The notes beneath the pieces were generated by a model that did no database searches, had not been told where the DNA came from, and worked only from the letters and a program-made list of their open reading frames with translations. Below, in pieces: positions 10,852 to 22,782 of a DNA stretch of 64,000 nucleotides (position 1 is its first letter; the number at the start of each line of letters is the position of its first letter). A program made the translations under genes and the position numbers. This DNA comes from Puccinia triticina (Eukaryota; Basidiomycota; Pucciniomycetes; Pucciniales; Pucciniaceae): assembly GCF_026914185.1 (NCBI RefSeq), contig NC_070562.1, positions 6,696,001 through 6,760,000 of the forward strand, in the 5' to 3' direction.

Positions 10852-13471
10852 ATGATTTCCACAGGGCAATTCAGCCCTAGCTTCCAGAACTATCACCAAT
10901 CCGAGAAGTACCTCAGTGATATGCGCCGGGAAGCGGAGATTGCAAATGGTAAGAGAGTCCATGATCTGTGTAAGTTAGATTGCTGATTTGGGAAGTTGAG
11001 GCTGACCTGTCTATACGGGACACCGGACTGGATCTCAGACCCTCAAGTGGGATGCTCTATCACGGCGATCGGAAACAGGGTGGACGGATTGATCCGTTCC
11101 TTGGAGCGCCAGAGCTTCCCGTCTGAAGTCTCGAGGTGTCGCGTGGCCAGCCAGGATAAGTGGGAAGCTTTTCGCCAGGTCGGGAGCAGCGAAAGCTCCA
11201 GCTCCGAAGGTGGGATGACCAACAGGAATCTGCATCGATTCCTTCTGTCAGATGTAAATTTCATGCTGCTAAGCCACACAGACCGATCGCTGGAAATACT
11301 CATCATAAAATATTTTTTTTGATTTTGCCACTTGCGCAAGGCCAGTGTAGCCAATTCTTGTCGTCCGACTCGACGGGCCAGCAGAGCTTCAAGTCCCTCG
11401 AAACCAAGCTGGGGATATGGGACGAGGAAGACAGCCCGCGAAACCTGCCGATCCTTCTAGCGCGGATACCGAACGCAAGCCAAGCGCAGCAATGTCTGGA
11501 CTCGTACGACAAGAGTTGCGGCTGGATCCATCGGCTGCTTCATTGGCCGGCATTCCGCGCGAAAGCTGCACACATGCTGTCCCGGAAGCACCGGCTTTCG
11601 TACTGCAACCAGCCCGATATCCACTGGCTGGCCGTCCTGTTCGCCGCGTGTGGACTGGGCCTTTGGGCCGGCGATTCTATTGACACCGAGACGTGTCAAG
11701 ACCTTCCCAGGACCAAACTGGGGCAACGAAGGCTGGCTTTGCGGTGGTTAAGGTGCGCAACTAGCGCCCTGGTGCTTGGCCGTGAGTGCATTCATTCCAT
11801 TCAACTTTCAACTGGATTTATTTACTGGGCAATCTCTGGTACTTCACCCTCATATCTGCTAGAATACGATCAAGATCCTTCTTTAGATTCCCTACGAACA
11901 ATGTCTCTTTTGTTATGCTTTCCACTGTGAGTCTGCCTGAAGTTCTCTTCCAGAATCAAAGCATCTAAGAGATACAAATTATTGATTCTCTGTGGGTCGA
12001 CATGCAGTTATTTCTCTGTGAGTTGATTTTGTACACTTTAACAACTGAGCGAAAAGGGCGGTAAAGGTTAAACTGGATGGGTTGCGCGGGGTGTGTTTTA
12101 GGATGACCCTTCAATGGAAGGAGCGATGGAGCTGATCATGCAAACCATCAGCCTAGCACGCCAGCTGAACCTGGTAAGACAGCAATTATCTGGTATTTCA
12201 GGAGGGGGGGTTGATGTTGACGATGGCCTCTGAACCAGGACGTTGATCCAGACGATCTTCCCTACTGGAGGCTCAAGAGCGAGACGGCCAAGGATGAACG
12301 GCGCAGGTTTATGGTTGCAATCCTGTGCCAAGAGTTCCAGTTGGGCGGCCTGTTTTGCAAGAAATGGTACTTCGAATCGCCCTCGCAATTCGCGCTCAAG
12401 ATGCCCAACCACCTCCCCGACGACGCCCATCGGCGGGACGAAAGCCCGGCCGAGAATCGCGACGCACCAGCCGAGCTAGACGGCGTGATCTCGCGCTACA
12501 AAGTCGGGCAGATATGGCAGTTGATCGGAATCGGCTTCAGGTACGTGTGCATTCTGTTTCCTTGGCTTTTGCGCCGGGTTGACTGACGTGATCGATGCGG
12601 GAACCAGCGAGCAGGCCGGTGCGCCCGCGCATGGCCGAGTATTGGAGCTGGACCAGCAACTGCTGGATGCCGAGGAGGAGTTCCCAGCACGGCTGAAGAC
12701 AGCCTTCGAGCCACGCCTGGGCCTCCTTGATCCGCTGCCAACGCAAGGGACCGTGGCCGAGATGGACCGGCTGGGCACCCATCTCGTCCTGGCTAGCGCT
12801 CATATCCGGCTCCATCGGCCTTTCGTCATTCCTCGCGGTGGAGTCTCGTCCGCACACCTCGAATGGCACCGCAGAAGGATCTTGTATTACGGCCGTAAGT
12901 TTCTGCTACTCGGCTCTCAAACACGCTCATGGACTGAGGTATACATGGCGGACTGTTTTCTCAGGGTTTATTCTGGCTCTGTACGAATCCGATCACCTTC
13001 CCCTCCTCAAGCATGGTCAGTCTTTCCATCTCAGTATTTTCTATTTGGAATTCTCATCCTGCTTTTAAGAAAAAGAGAGAAAAAGGCAAAACTGATTATT
13101 AGAGTTCTCTCTGTGTGATCACCACAAGTATCCATGAATCTGTTTGTGCTCGCAGCGTGTATCGCACTTTCGGTGTTGTTGATTACCCCAACAGGCCCAG
13201 AAGAAGATCTCATGAACCTGAGACAACAAGTCCACCAAGTCTACAGCACTTACCAAAACACATCCGTAAGCTTCTGTTCGATTTAGGTGTCCTCCTCTCT
13301 CCAAGTATTGACGACTTTGTTCTTTCCCTTGTTTGTTAGTCTTATAGCAATAGCATGATTTGGAACCGTAGCTACAAACTACTCGGATCAATCTTGGAGA
13401 CCGACAGGAAGATTCTCCTCAATCCAGAATACAAGATCAATTTCGCCCTCTTGGAGACTTTGCTTCAATGA
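10852..13471 (+). CDS. Fungal-specific transcription factor domain protein, 11 exons
   Basis: Exons: 10852-10948, 11039-11209, 11341-11781, 11863-11926, 12008-12017, 12102-12173, 12239-12540, 12608-12894, 12965-13015, 13156-13265, 13340-13471. This gives 578 residues with all phases matching. The protein reads like the fungal_trans family. A coiled linker (GNRVDGLIRSLERQ) is followed by the family core with RLALRWLRCATSALVLGQ, the helices SLDSLRTMSLLLC and GAMELIMQTISLARQLNL, then the family-typical KDERRRFMVAILCQEFQL, and later HLVLASAHIRLHRPF. Such proteins are nuclear regulators. The usual N-terminal Zn2Cys6 cluster is not visible, so either an upstream exon was missed or the domain is absent. 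The intron before exon 3 ends in AAG rather than YAG. Exon 5 is only 10 bases, but it is required: skipping it shifts the frame into a stop. Confidence 0.8.
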
Positions 13472-13814
13472 AGACAACAAAAACTTGATTATAGTCATAT
13501 TCGGTCTAGTTCTCACTTTAAACAACGCACAATAATCAATCAACCTCATTCACGACTTGTAATATTACTGTACTGATCCAATTTCGCTTGCATAATCTTT
13601 TTTGGGTACTCTACTAGCAACACATAAGTAAGGAACATAACTAATACATGAACATAGATTTCTTGACGCATTCTCAAGCAATTTATTTGATCACCAGTCC
13701 GTACATAATTGTAATTTTTCAAACAAAATCAGACAGCCTTGATTGTATTTTGTTGGCCAGATTGAAGCCCTTTAATCCACTGGGCCGATGAATATTATAC
13801 TTCTGTGATCAAAT

Positions 13815-14477
13815 TGTCGAATTTAAACTCGCACATTGGGTGTATGCATCCGTCTATGCATGTCGATCTGCATGCGTCATCAATCTACATAGTCATGACG
13901 ATCGATCTGGACCCCGCTTGTGAACTCTGGTCATCCACACATTATTCGCCGATAACTCAATTCCCCCTTTCCGTTCCGTTCTCTCTTCCTCTTATCAAAT
14001 CATCATCGCTTTCATTGTCAACCCTTCGACCCTCATCGATTCTATCTTATTCGAAGACATTCTCCTTTGCATCGAATCAATCATAAAAATCCGATAACTC
14101 AATCTTAACCCTCGTCGACTTCAATCTCTCAGGAGGAGCTAGGATCAGTCTCTGGGCAGGTATACAGTCTTATTTCTTACTGTCGACCAACATCATTCAA
14201 CTTGTTATTGACATCGTTTTATACTCAATCACTTTAGGCTTTTCCGTTGTGATAATCCTGGTGTTTGCGTGTCGTCATCGTTATCATTGTGTCGAGATTT
14301 CTTTGGTTTAATTCATTTTTCTTTAAGGTATTTATCAGCATTTTATTGTTACGATTGTTCTATAACTATTGTTCTATAACTAATCTGTTTTCATTTCATT
14401 CCTTTAAGTGTTATTTACTTTTATTGAGTTTTATTATATAACTGTTTCAATAAAGTAATTCGTCTACCATTTTTACA
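13815..14477 (+). repeat. Copia 5' LTR
   Basis: 663 bp, starting TGTCGAATTTAAACTCG and ending TTTTTACA, with the canonical TG...CA ends. It differs from the 3' LTR at three positions I could find (near 14279, 14290 and 14409). Confidence 0.95.
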
Positions 14478-14495
14478 TGGTAGCGAGAGTCATTA
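14478..14495 (+). other. Copia primer binding site
   Basis: TGGTAGCGAGAGTC follows the 5' LTR immediately. The initial TGG pairs with a tRNA 3' CCA; the rest resembles the TGGTAGCGAGAGC-type site complementary to an initiator-Met tRNA fragment, which I infer from position and family habit. Confidence 0.7.
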
Positions 14496-14553
14496 CTTGA
14501 CAGTTATAAAAAACTCAAAATAAGAAAAACACTTCTAGATAAATACGAACGAG

Positions 14554-15294
14554 ATGGCTGAGCTTCCAGTAAATCCACGAATCGATGACTCCTCGTCAAG
14601 CAACAATGATCATCGAAGTGATAAGATCCGTATAACTAAACTCCGTCGTGATAATTTTCCGGAGTGGAAGAAGTCATTCAAACATCTTATCGTCGGTCGT
14701 GGCGATGAAGAAGTATTCGATGAGAAATGGTGCGAAGAACACAAGAATGAGAAAATTTTTTGGAAGAAAACGTCCAACGCATATACTCTTCTTGAGCTAT
14801 GTGTTTCAGCCGATCTTTATCCCGTCGTTCAAGCAGTCGATACATTTTCTAAAGCTATGAAGGACTTGGCTGAAGCTTGCGGCAAAAATTCGTTAATCAA
14901 ACTCGGTGACAAACTTTTCGCACTCATTCATCTCGATTATGTTCCCGGGACATCTATTGCAGATCATATTAGTAAATTTCAAACGATGTATACGTCTTTA
15001 AAATCAGCTCAATTGGCTACTCCTGGTACTCAAGTTGATACTGCGATGGCTGGCATGTTCTTCCTCAAGAGTTTTCGACATGACGAATCTCTAGCTCCCC
15101 TTATTCAGAATCTCTTTGATGTTACTCCGTTCACATTCGAAAAACTCGCTATCCGAATGGGTATTGAACACAGCCGAAATCATATATCAGATTCAGTTAA
15201 TGCAATTTCCTCTAAACCTTTCATCCGACCCAACAAGGACAAGTTTAAAGCAGTTGAGAAGAAATACAGAAATGTAGTTCCAACAAAAAATTGA
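14554..15294 (+). pseudogene. Copia gag-like protein
   Basis: 246 codons in frame with the downstream pol. Contains a Copia UBN2-type gag: KLRRDNFPEWKKSF near the start, then the helical middle and the motif SLKSAQLATPGTQVDTAM, a common place in fungal Copia gags. No CCHC zinc knuckle is visible before the stop. The frame ends at TGA 15292-15294 and continues in the same frame from 15295. In families with a single gag-pol frame this stop would be a lesion; the codon is compatible with CGA to TGA. Programmed read-through cannot be excluded from sequence alone. Confidence 0.8.
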
Positions 15295-15327
15295 TCTCTC
15301 TCATCAAGCTCATCTTCAAAACCAAAG

Positions 15328-18300
15328 ATGAGTGATATCGAACTTGACCAATTAATTGAATCTCTTACCAAACTTCGAGCACAACGACTTAACTCGATAG
15401 ACGAAGAATTAAATGATGATGAAGATGCTGCTGAAGCTGTCGCGGAAGTAATAAACGATCCAGAAGATACAGGGTTCTTTGTCGACAAAGAATCCACTTT
15501 TCATATTGGTCCTGTTGACAATGAGCAAATTCGTTTAATTCTCGACACCGGTGCATCGAAATCAACTGTCTCCGACGTTCGCCTTTTGTCTAACTTGCAA
15601 CCAATTAGCAAGACGATGAAGACATATTCTGGTTCCATTGATATAACTCATACGGGATCAATGCGGTTCGGAAAATACGACTTGTATCCAGTTTACCTTG
15701 CACCTTCTGGCAAGTGTAACCTTATATCAGTCTCACAGTTGGAGGATCATGGTTTTTGGTGCATACACAAAAACAAATTGTTTTTGGTGTATATGGGTTC
15801 TACGATTATCGAGCGATTTCCGCGAACTGGCGACTTATATGTTTCATCCGGTTCAAGCGTGGTCACCTCGAGAACGTTGTGTTCTATCAAGGAAACCAAT
15901 GCTCTTAAGGACTGGCATGTTATTCTGGGTCACCCATCCGATGTCTATCTGAAGAAATTTTTTGAATTAATGAAGATTTCGCCAAACGACAAATCTGGAT
16001 CGTCGATAAATTGCGAGATTTCTCCGAATTCCCGTGGCTCTTTTTGATATATTCTGGTTTTAATCAACGACTTTTCACAATTCAATCGAATCTTTCTGAT
16101 GCAAAAAAAGTCTGAATCCGAAACTAAAATCATGTCGTATCTTAACGAGATAAAAAATCAATTGGACGTCACACCAGCCATCCTTCATATGGATCGCGGA
16201 GGAGAATTTGGTTCAGTGGTTTTTAAGGCTTTTCTTTCACAGCGTGGAATTTCCTTGGAGCAAGGACCGGCTAACTCTCCTCAAACGAATGGTCTAGCCG
16301 AACAATTCAATCAAACGCTCTTGATGAAAATGCGTTGCATGCTCGCGCAATGCTTGGTGCCGTTAAATTACTGGGACGAGGCTGCGAAATTTGCGTCCTC
16401 ACTTATCAACATGCTACCAACTTTGGCATTGAACTGGCAATCACCGAATTTGGTTTTGACCAACAATCACTCCTTGATTGAGCAAGTAAGGCATGTTCAC
16501 ACCTTACTTCCTTTTGGTTTGAAAGTTTATGTACATTCTCAGTCACCCTCATCCAAGGTTCTCCCGCCATCGAAACCATTCTTTTTCCTTGGCTTCGAGT
16601 TGAGATCAGATGCTTTACGATTCTTTGATCCAATATCTCGCCGAACTATCATTAGCTGAGACTTCACCCCATCTATTCTCTCCTTTCCGTATAATTCTGC
16701 ATCTGCAATGATGAAGTTGCCCACGACTTTGCCCAAGTCATTTGCAGATGAAGAATCTATGAGCAAAAACGTCACGCTTGATGCTTCTTCAAATAAAAAA
16801 CGAACAATTCAAAGCCGACTCCTCACTCTGCTTCATCATCCGTTCCATCTCCACCAATATCTTTGCCCTCTCCGCCAACATCCTTGCCTTCGCCTCCGCC
16901 TACTCTTCCACCTATTCCCCCATCTCCTGCTTTGGATTTTCCAATTCGACAAACTGATCAACCTGCCTCATCATCAAAACAGCTTCCGACAAAGAGGTTT
17001 ACTTACGAGTGGCAGCCTAAGGATCAACACGCTCAGAAAGACATTTCATCAATGATTGACCCGTCGAATATTGTAGAAGGCTCTCGACGTGCTGCACAAG
17101 AATTGCCAGATTTAACTTTTACCGCAGCCGATGAATTTCCTCACTTGAATTTAACTCAGTCGGTTTCAATCAACGATGCTATGAATGATAAACCATCTTT
17201 ACCTCAATGGGAAAACGCATTGTCTTCCGAATTCAACTCTTTGCAATCAAAAAATACCGGCACCCTCGTTCCACCTCCCTCTGACGATAAAACCATCGGC
17301 GGTATGTGGCTGTTGACAAAAAAGCTTAATGAATTCAAAGAGGTTATTCGCCATAAGGCGCGTTGGGTGGTATTTGGAAATCATCAAGAACACATGCTCC
17401 ACTATTTTGAAACGTACTCGTTGGTGGCAAGGAACGAATCACTTAAAATGCTGCTTTCTCTAGCGGTTAATTTAGACTGGAATGTGTTTCAATTCGATGT
17501 TGAAACTGCATTTCTTTATGGCGACATTGATGCTTCAATCTATGTATCTCAAGTTCTCGGGTTTGAAGATCCGGATCCATCGAAGAAGGGTTGGGTATGG
17601 AAACTCAACAAATCTCTGTACGGAACGAAGCAAGCTCCACGAATGTGGAAAGCTCATCTTGTGGCAACCCTCAAGTCAATTAATTTTGAGGCTTCCATTT
17701 TGGATGACGCCCTTTTTCACAACGCCGAAAAATCAATTTTTCTGCATATGCACGTGGACAACGGTTTGGTGGTTGGACGATCTCGAAAGGCGGTTCTGGC
17801 TTTTTTGGACGACTTGAAGAATTCATATGTGTTGAAGATTAAAGAAAAACCTCGGCAGCACCTCGGATATACTCTGGATTGGCATGATGACGGCTCATTA
17901 GTGATTCATCAATCTGACTTTGCGCGCAAGATAATCGAAGAGTTCGGCATGGCTAGCGCGACGACGGTAAAAGCTCCATCTCCGATGAATTTTCATCGAA
18001 TTGTTGCTTCCGATTCCCCTTCTTTCGATGTTAAAACTATGCAAAAGGCGATTGGCATGTTAAATTATCTTGCTCTTCACACTCGCCCGGACATTGCCTT
18101 TACAGTCAATGTATTGGCACAGTTTGCATCTTCCCCTTCCTTTTCACACTGGTCTCTCATCAAGCATCTCCTTTGGTATCTTCAAGGCACGGCCGATGTT
18201 GGCATTCATTTCAAAAAGGGTCAACAAACCGATGTTTTGTGCGGCTGGGCGGACGCTGATTATGGTACATTGTTGGTATCTAAAAAGTCTATGTCTGGCT

Positions 18301-18707
18301 ATGTCATTACTTTTTTTGGCAACCCGATTTCGTGGACAACAAAGAAGCAATCCGTGGTTGCGCAGTCAACGACTGAAGCCGAATTTATCGCTATCAACAA
18401 GTGCGCGAAGCAACTCCGTTGGATGTCTAATCTGATCACTTCTCTGAACATTGTCATCGATCCTCCCCTCATCTTCAACGACAACTCTGGCGCTGTTACA
18501 ATCAGTAAAGAGGCTCAGCTCAACCCCAACACGAAACATATTGAAATTCGCTTTCAATATGTCCGACAACTTATGCTAATGAAGGTTCTCCGCGTGGGAC
18601 AAGTGTCGACAAACGACATGATTGCAGACGTTTTGACGAAGCCATTTGGAAAAATTAAACTCCAGCTAGCGTATAAACAATTACATTTGATCAATGTGCG
18701 TGTTTAG
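15328..18707 (+). pseudogene. Copia pol: protease, integrase, RT, RNase H, with stops and a frameshift
   Basis: Protease: LILDTGASKSTVSD (15535-15575). The GAG-pre-integrase His part (DWHVILGHPSD) lacks the second Cys pair. After a TGA at 16045-16047 the same frame continues with the integrase core (LHMDRGGEFGS, SPQTNGLAEQFN). Another TGA at 16657-16659 falls where the family has the Arg of ISRD. A frameshift between about 16800 and 16860 leads into 16863-18707. There the RT has FDVETAFLYGD, KSLYGTKQAPRMW and HVDNGLVVG, where the usual second catalytic Asp of VDD is Asn. RNase H follows (WADADYG, STTEAEFIA, ADVLTKPFG). This copy cannot make an active enzyme. Confidence 0.9.
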
Positions 18708-18713
18708 GAGGAG
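18706..18713 (+). other. Copia polypurine tract
   Basis: AGGAGGAG immediately upstream of the 3' LTR, the normal position of the plus-strand primer. Confidence 0.8.
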
Positions 18714-19376
18714 TGTCGAATTTAAACTCGCACATTGGGTGTATGCATCCGTCTATGCATGTCGATCTGCATGCGTCATCAATCTACATAGTCATGACGA
18801 TCGATCTGGACCCCGCTTGTGAACTCTGGTCATCCACACATTATTCGCCGATAACTCAATTCCCCCTTTCCGTTCCGTTCTCTCTTCCTCTTATCAAATC
18901 ATCATCGCTTTCATTGTCAACCCTTCGACCCTCATCGATTCTATCTTATTCGAAGACATTCTCCTTTGCATCGAATCAATCATAAAAATCCGATAACTCA
19001 ATCTTAACCCTCGTCGACTTCAATCTCTCAGGAGGAGCTAGGATCAGTCTCTGGGCAGGTATACAGTCTTATTTCTTACTGTCGACCAACATCATTCAAC
19101 TTGTTATTGACATCGTTTTATACTCAATCACTTTAGGCTTTTCCGTTGTGATAATCCTGGTGTTTGCGTGTCGTCATTGTTATCATTATGTCGAGATTTC
19201 TTTGGTTTAATTCATTTTTCTTTAAGGTATTTATCAGCATTTTATTGTTACGATTGTTCTATAACTATTGTTCTATAACTAATCTGTTTTCATTTCATTC
19301 CTTTAAGTATTATTTACTTTTATTGAGTTTTATTATATAACTGTTTCAATAAAGTAATTCGTCTACCATTTTTACA
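18714..19376 (+). repeat. Copia 3' LTR
   Basis: 663 bp, same ends and length as the 5' LTR, followed by the target duplication CAAAT. It contains AATAAAG near 19350 (CAATAAAGTAATTC), a likely polyadenylation signal. Confidence 0.95.
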
Positions 19377-19381
19377 CAAAT

Positions 19382-20344
19382 CAACGGTGCAATTCCCACT
19401 TTCATCAAAAGACATCCAACGACACCTGACATTTGGTGTCAAGCTGCTTCAAAACAGCCAAGTCAGAAAGGGGTCCAGTGAGTTGTCTAGTTGATTGCCA
19501 TTCAGATGTTTTCCAATGAGCAAGTACATTAGAGCATCCTTGTGCCATGAAATCAAGCGTACCGGTGGCTAGCGAAGCGTCGAGTTCAGTTTTGTGCGCA
19601 GGTTGATGGCCGTTAGCTCGCCAGCTAACCGTCGCTAAATGTAGTGACGGTCAAACTTCCAGGGAAAGTCTCTTTGCTTCAGCCTGCCTCAGCGGCATGT
19701 GGAAGACATGGCTGCCCTTCCTTGGCTCACTGCCCGCGCACGAGTCACGCTCGGACGGGACTGGTAAGGGCTGAAGTTGCGAGGTACCGCTGAGTGCCTT
19801 GCTGCGTGCCGAATGCCGAACCGGAGCGAACCGGGCACTCACCCGTGGCCGAACCTGGCCGAACCGGAACTGACAGATCATGAATCGAGTTGGAACACCT
19901 GCAGACGGCAGTCGTAGGATGATTGATTCTGGATGGCATGGTACCTGTCCCATACGGGGTTTGTCTTCTAGTCTCAAGTTGCCTGGTTTGTGTAGTGAAC
20001 AGTGGAAACATGTCGCCTCATCGTCCGTGTTCATCACCTGAAGCATCTGATTGGATTACAGCCACATCCCATGGTCCCGCGAAACGGGTCTTCCTCCGCC
20101 TGATCCCGGCTCATGGCCAAGCCGGTGGCTGCCGACCCAGGCATAAAAAGCCGAGCTACCTCTCTCCCCTCCAACCGCATCGACCTCCGGACACCACACC
20201 GCACTCGCTTGTTTCGCCGCCTTGTGCCTTCAATAAACCACTCGCAGTCATACTCCAACACTCACGAAGTCAAAAGTGAGCAGTCTTACGTATCCATTTA
20301 CTTTCACATTCAGGTTTACCTGACCAGGTCTGCTTCCACACCAG
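19382..20344. promoter_or_regulatory. Leader and promoter region of secreted paralog 1
   Basis: From about 19880 this stretch is nearly identical to 50580-51040, the region before paralog 3, and more distantly related to 43540-43943 before paralog 2. A TATA-like CATAAAAAG lies at 20142-20150, about 195 bases before the ATG. CAATAAACC follows downstream. The leader may contain an intron from GTGAGCAGTC (20275) to a CACATTCAG near 20312, conserved in the other copies. 19382-19880 has no visible gene. Confidence 0.55.
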
Positions 20345-20857
20345 ATGAAAGCCTGCGACTTGTTCATACGACTCCTCTCACTTTTGGCGCTGGTCATCGG
20401 CGTCTGCTCAATGGTCGACTATGATCGACAAGTCTTCACGCACGTCTGGACGAGCCAGTCACCTGGATCAAGGAGACAGACATTCGGAGGCGCCCAGGTC
20501 GATACTGCAGTTTCCGTGCGCCACAACCCTAGTCGACAAGAGCCCCTCGCCATTTTCGTCAACAATCCTTTAGAAGTACCTGTGATGGTCCGGGTCAAAG
20601 TCATTGGCATAGACGGCAACCCTTTCCCGAACTCCATCACCGACCACTTCATTCGGCCCAACCCGCGACCCTGGCGAGAAACACGAGTGCGCGCATTGGA
20701 CGAGCTTCCACTATCAGTAGAGGTTCAATATTTAATTACCGGGGCGGAATACGAGAGGCTCCTAGGAGCAGGACCCTCGATCCAAAGACAAGAGTCTATC
20801 GCGCTCCCCTCTGACGAAGTCCCCCACTCTGAACCAGGGTCCCCCTCTCATGAATAG
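20345..20857 (+). CDS. Small secreted protein, three-copy family, paralog 1
   Basis: 170 residues, one exon. The signal peptide is MKACDLFIRLLSLLALVIGV then CS; the mature part begins MVDYD and has no Cys. All three family members share the signal peptide, the core IFVNNPLEVPVMVRVKV (variants), VEVQY, and a Ser/Pro/Glu tail ending SPSHE. Between these the sequences differ strongly. The core has the look of a beta-sandwich strand pattern, but I recognise no named domain. 5' and 3' flanks are nearly identical between copies, so the family spread by recent segmental duplication. The job is unknown; secretion and fast divergence make a host-interaction role plausible but unproven. Confidence 0.8.
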   Translation: MKACDLFIRLLSLLALVIGVCSMVDYDRQVFTHVWTSQSPGSRRQTFGGAQVDTAVSVRHNPSRQEPLAIFVNNPLEVPVMVRVKVIGIDGNPFPNSITDHFIRPNPRPWRETRVRALDELPLSVEVQYLITGAEYERLLGAGPSIQRQESIALPSDEVPHSEPGSPSHE

Positions 20858-21004
20858 ATCACACTGTAGAGCAACTTTCATTGATCTTTTTTTCTGGGGC
20901 GTCGGTTACACATCAACACAATCAGTGTCTATCTCTACATTCCATCTAGAATCCCACCACATTTTCTGCCTCCCCGCATACATAGAAAATTAGTCTTTTA
21001 CTCA

Positions 21005-21360
21005 ACCAACACATCAAGTCTCACTTGTTGACTTCTTGCCGTAGAAGCAAAACACAAATGATCTTAGCTCAATATTGAGACATAGCCTGAGCAGAGCTCT
21101 TGTGCCATCATTGCCAAGGAGAGATAGATACACGAACGGCTGACATGTGGCCCGAGGAGGGGCGCAAGACGCTCCAGCAATCCAGGCCCTTGGCGAGCTC
21201 GGGCTGGACCTTCTCAGAGAAGTGGGAGGCCATGTTTTGCTGAGTGAGGAGTGTGCGGTGGCGGGTGCTGTTTTGTTCAGATATGTACCGTTCGAGCCGG
21301 CTTGGCCCGGCCCAGCTGTGTCCGGAGCACCTCGCCGGTCACTAGTGCTCATGCAGATCC
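21005..21360. repeat. Shared downstream segment of secreted paralogs (copy 1)
   Basis: Nearly identical to 44590-44950 behind paralog 2. It is GC-rich and open on both strands (plus 21147-21506, minus 21014-21352), and both frames are conserved in both copies, so conservation alone does not show which, if any, is coding. I annotate it as a duplicated segment. Confidence 0.6.
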
Positions 21361-21553
21361 GGCCGCCGTCTCCGATTGGTGGACTAAAGCCAACGGTAAT
21401 GATCCCCTTCTTTATTTACATAAACATGTTTTCTCCGAGTAACTTTGGCGGCGTGTGGAAGCATCTGGCGTCAAACCTTGCCACATGTCTGCCCTTCCTT
21501 GCCTGACTGGCCGGCCCACGAGTCCCGCCGAGCCATGTCCAATCAGGAACTGA

Positions 21554-21883
21554 TTAGGGAAATTACAAGAGGATGGTATCGGGCGTCAAGATAGCAAGCT
21601 TTCGAATAGAGGAAGAGGAAACTCGAGAGGTCGAGGATCTGGGGATAGGTTCGGGCAAGAAAGAAGAAATTCGGACTACTCGGTCCATCCGGATTATCAT
21701 CAAGACGATGGCTATAACAAAAGATATCGTGACTACTCGGAACAAGACTATAATCGACAAGACGATTTTACTGGAGGCTACAATCAAGGTGCTCGAGGCG
21801 GCTATGGCCGCAATCAAGGCTCCAGATACGGATCTAAGAAGGATAATGACAAATCAGTCACGAAAGAAAAAGACCCGCAGTAG
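21554..21883 (+). pseudogene. DIRS-like copy 1: gag C-terminal remnant
   Basis: In this frame a stop at 21551-21553 is followed by an open stretch to TAG 21881-21883. It encodes an Arg/Gly/Tyr/Asp/Gln-rich tail (NRGRGNSRGRGS, GARGGYGRNQGS). The same RG-rich composition ends the gag at 38784, so this is the tail of a related gag whose front is lost. Confidence 0.6.
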
Positions 21884-22782
21884 GCTCTCCCATTTCTTCA
21901 TTGATGAATTGCTCAAAGCGCTCAGTGTACGCGGATACACGAGATGAAATTTGAATTGTTTTTCCTTTTTCAAATTCTTCTTTTCCTCTACCAAATTTCC
22001 ATTGGTCATCATATAACGAGTTGCCGTAATCTGACCGGACAAGTTACTCATTTGTTTCTCGTGTCTATTGTATTCTCTTTTTCCCTTCGTTTTTGTTCAT
22101 CATAGCAACAGAAATGAAAACCGTTCTACACGTGTCGTTGTGGTTTCCAATGTAGAGGAGGAGAAACGTTGGCCGTCAAAGCTGTGTTGTGAGATGAATT
22201 TGACGGCCTGGCGCACAGCCTTATTGGAGAACGGTGGGCGAAACTGGCAGCAATAAGTCCCGGCAAATGCATAATGAAGATGCTGATCCTTATGTATCAA
22301 GATTCAGCGACCAATGGGGACAATATTTGACAAATAATGAAATGCACATTAATCTGCCACGTTGCCGTACCCTTTGGCCGGAACGGCGAGAATTTAGGGA
22401 GGTTCTATGGTCTCAACAAAAAAGACATCGATCACTGGAAAGCACGAACTTTACACAAGCCGTGCTCGAGGGGTGCGAGAACCCTTCCTGGCGGGAGGGG
22501 ATTCCTCCTCCTTGTTGCTGCCTGCTGGCCAAGAAAGGATCCCGTAAACCGCTGCAGCACCTGCTTGGTGGGAAGGTTCAGGATGGTTCCTCTGTGGCAA
22601 GCACCGAGTAGCCACTCATTGGGTAAGATCTCTTCCCAGCGAGCAGGTACAAGTATGCTCGCTTCCAAGGTGAGTTTATTATGTTACTTGAGAATACCTC
22701 AGTCCTAAGTACTCTAGTATGTTCACCGGGGACGTGCTCGGCCGGCGAGAGGGTTCATTCCTGAAGTGAAGCTCGGCATGCG

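Larger units (their letters stand above)
13815..19376 (+). mobile_element. Copia LTR retrotransposon, complete but disabled
   Basis: A 5,562-bp element with two 663-bp LTRs flanked by a perfect 5-bp target duplication CAAAT (13810-13814 and 19377-19381). The order gag, protease, integrase, reverse transcriptase, RNase H defines Ty1/Copia. By eye the LTRs differ at only three positions, so the insertion is recent. Yet the internal frame carries three in-frame TGA codons and one frameshift. It therefore was probably mobilised in trans by an intact relative, or decayed very quickly after landing. A solo LTR of the same family lies at 51664-57415. Confidence 0.95.

Noticed and set aside
13805..14086. 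90-codon frame repeated at 18713 and 56605
   Set aside because: It lies inside the Copia LTR in all three places; LTRs are not expected to code.
21014..21352. Minus-strand 112-codon frame, also at 44602-44940
   Set aside because: The plus-strand frame is equally conserved; the duplication is recent, so conservation is not evidence for coding.
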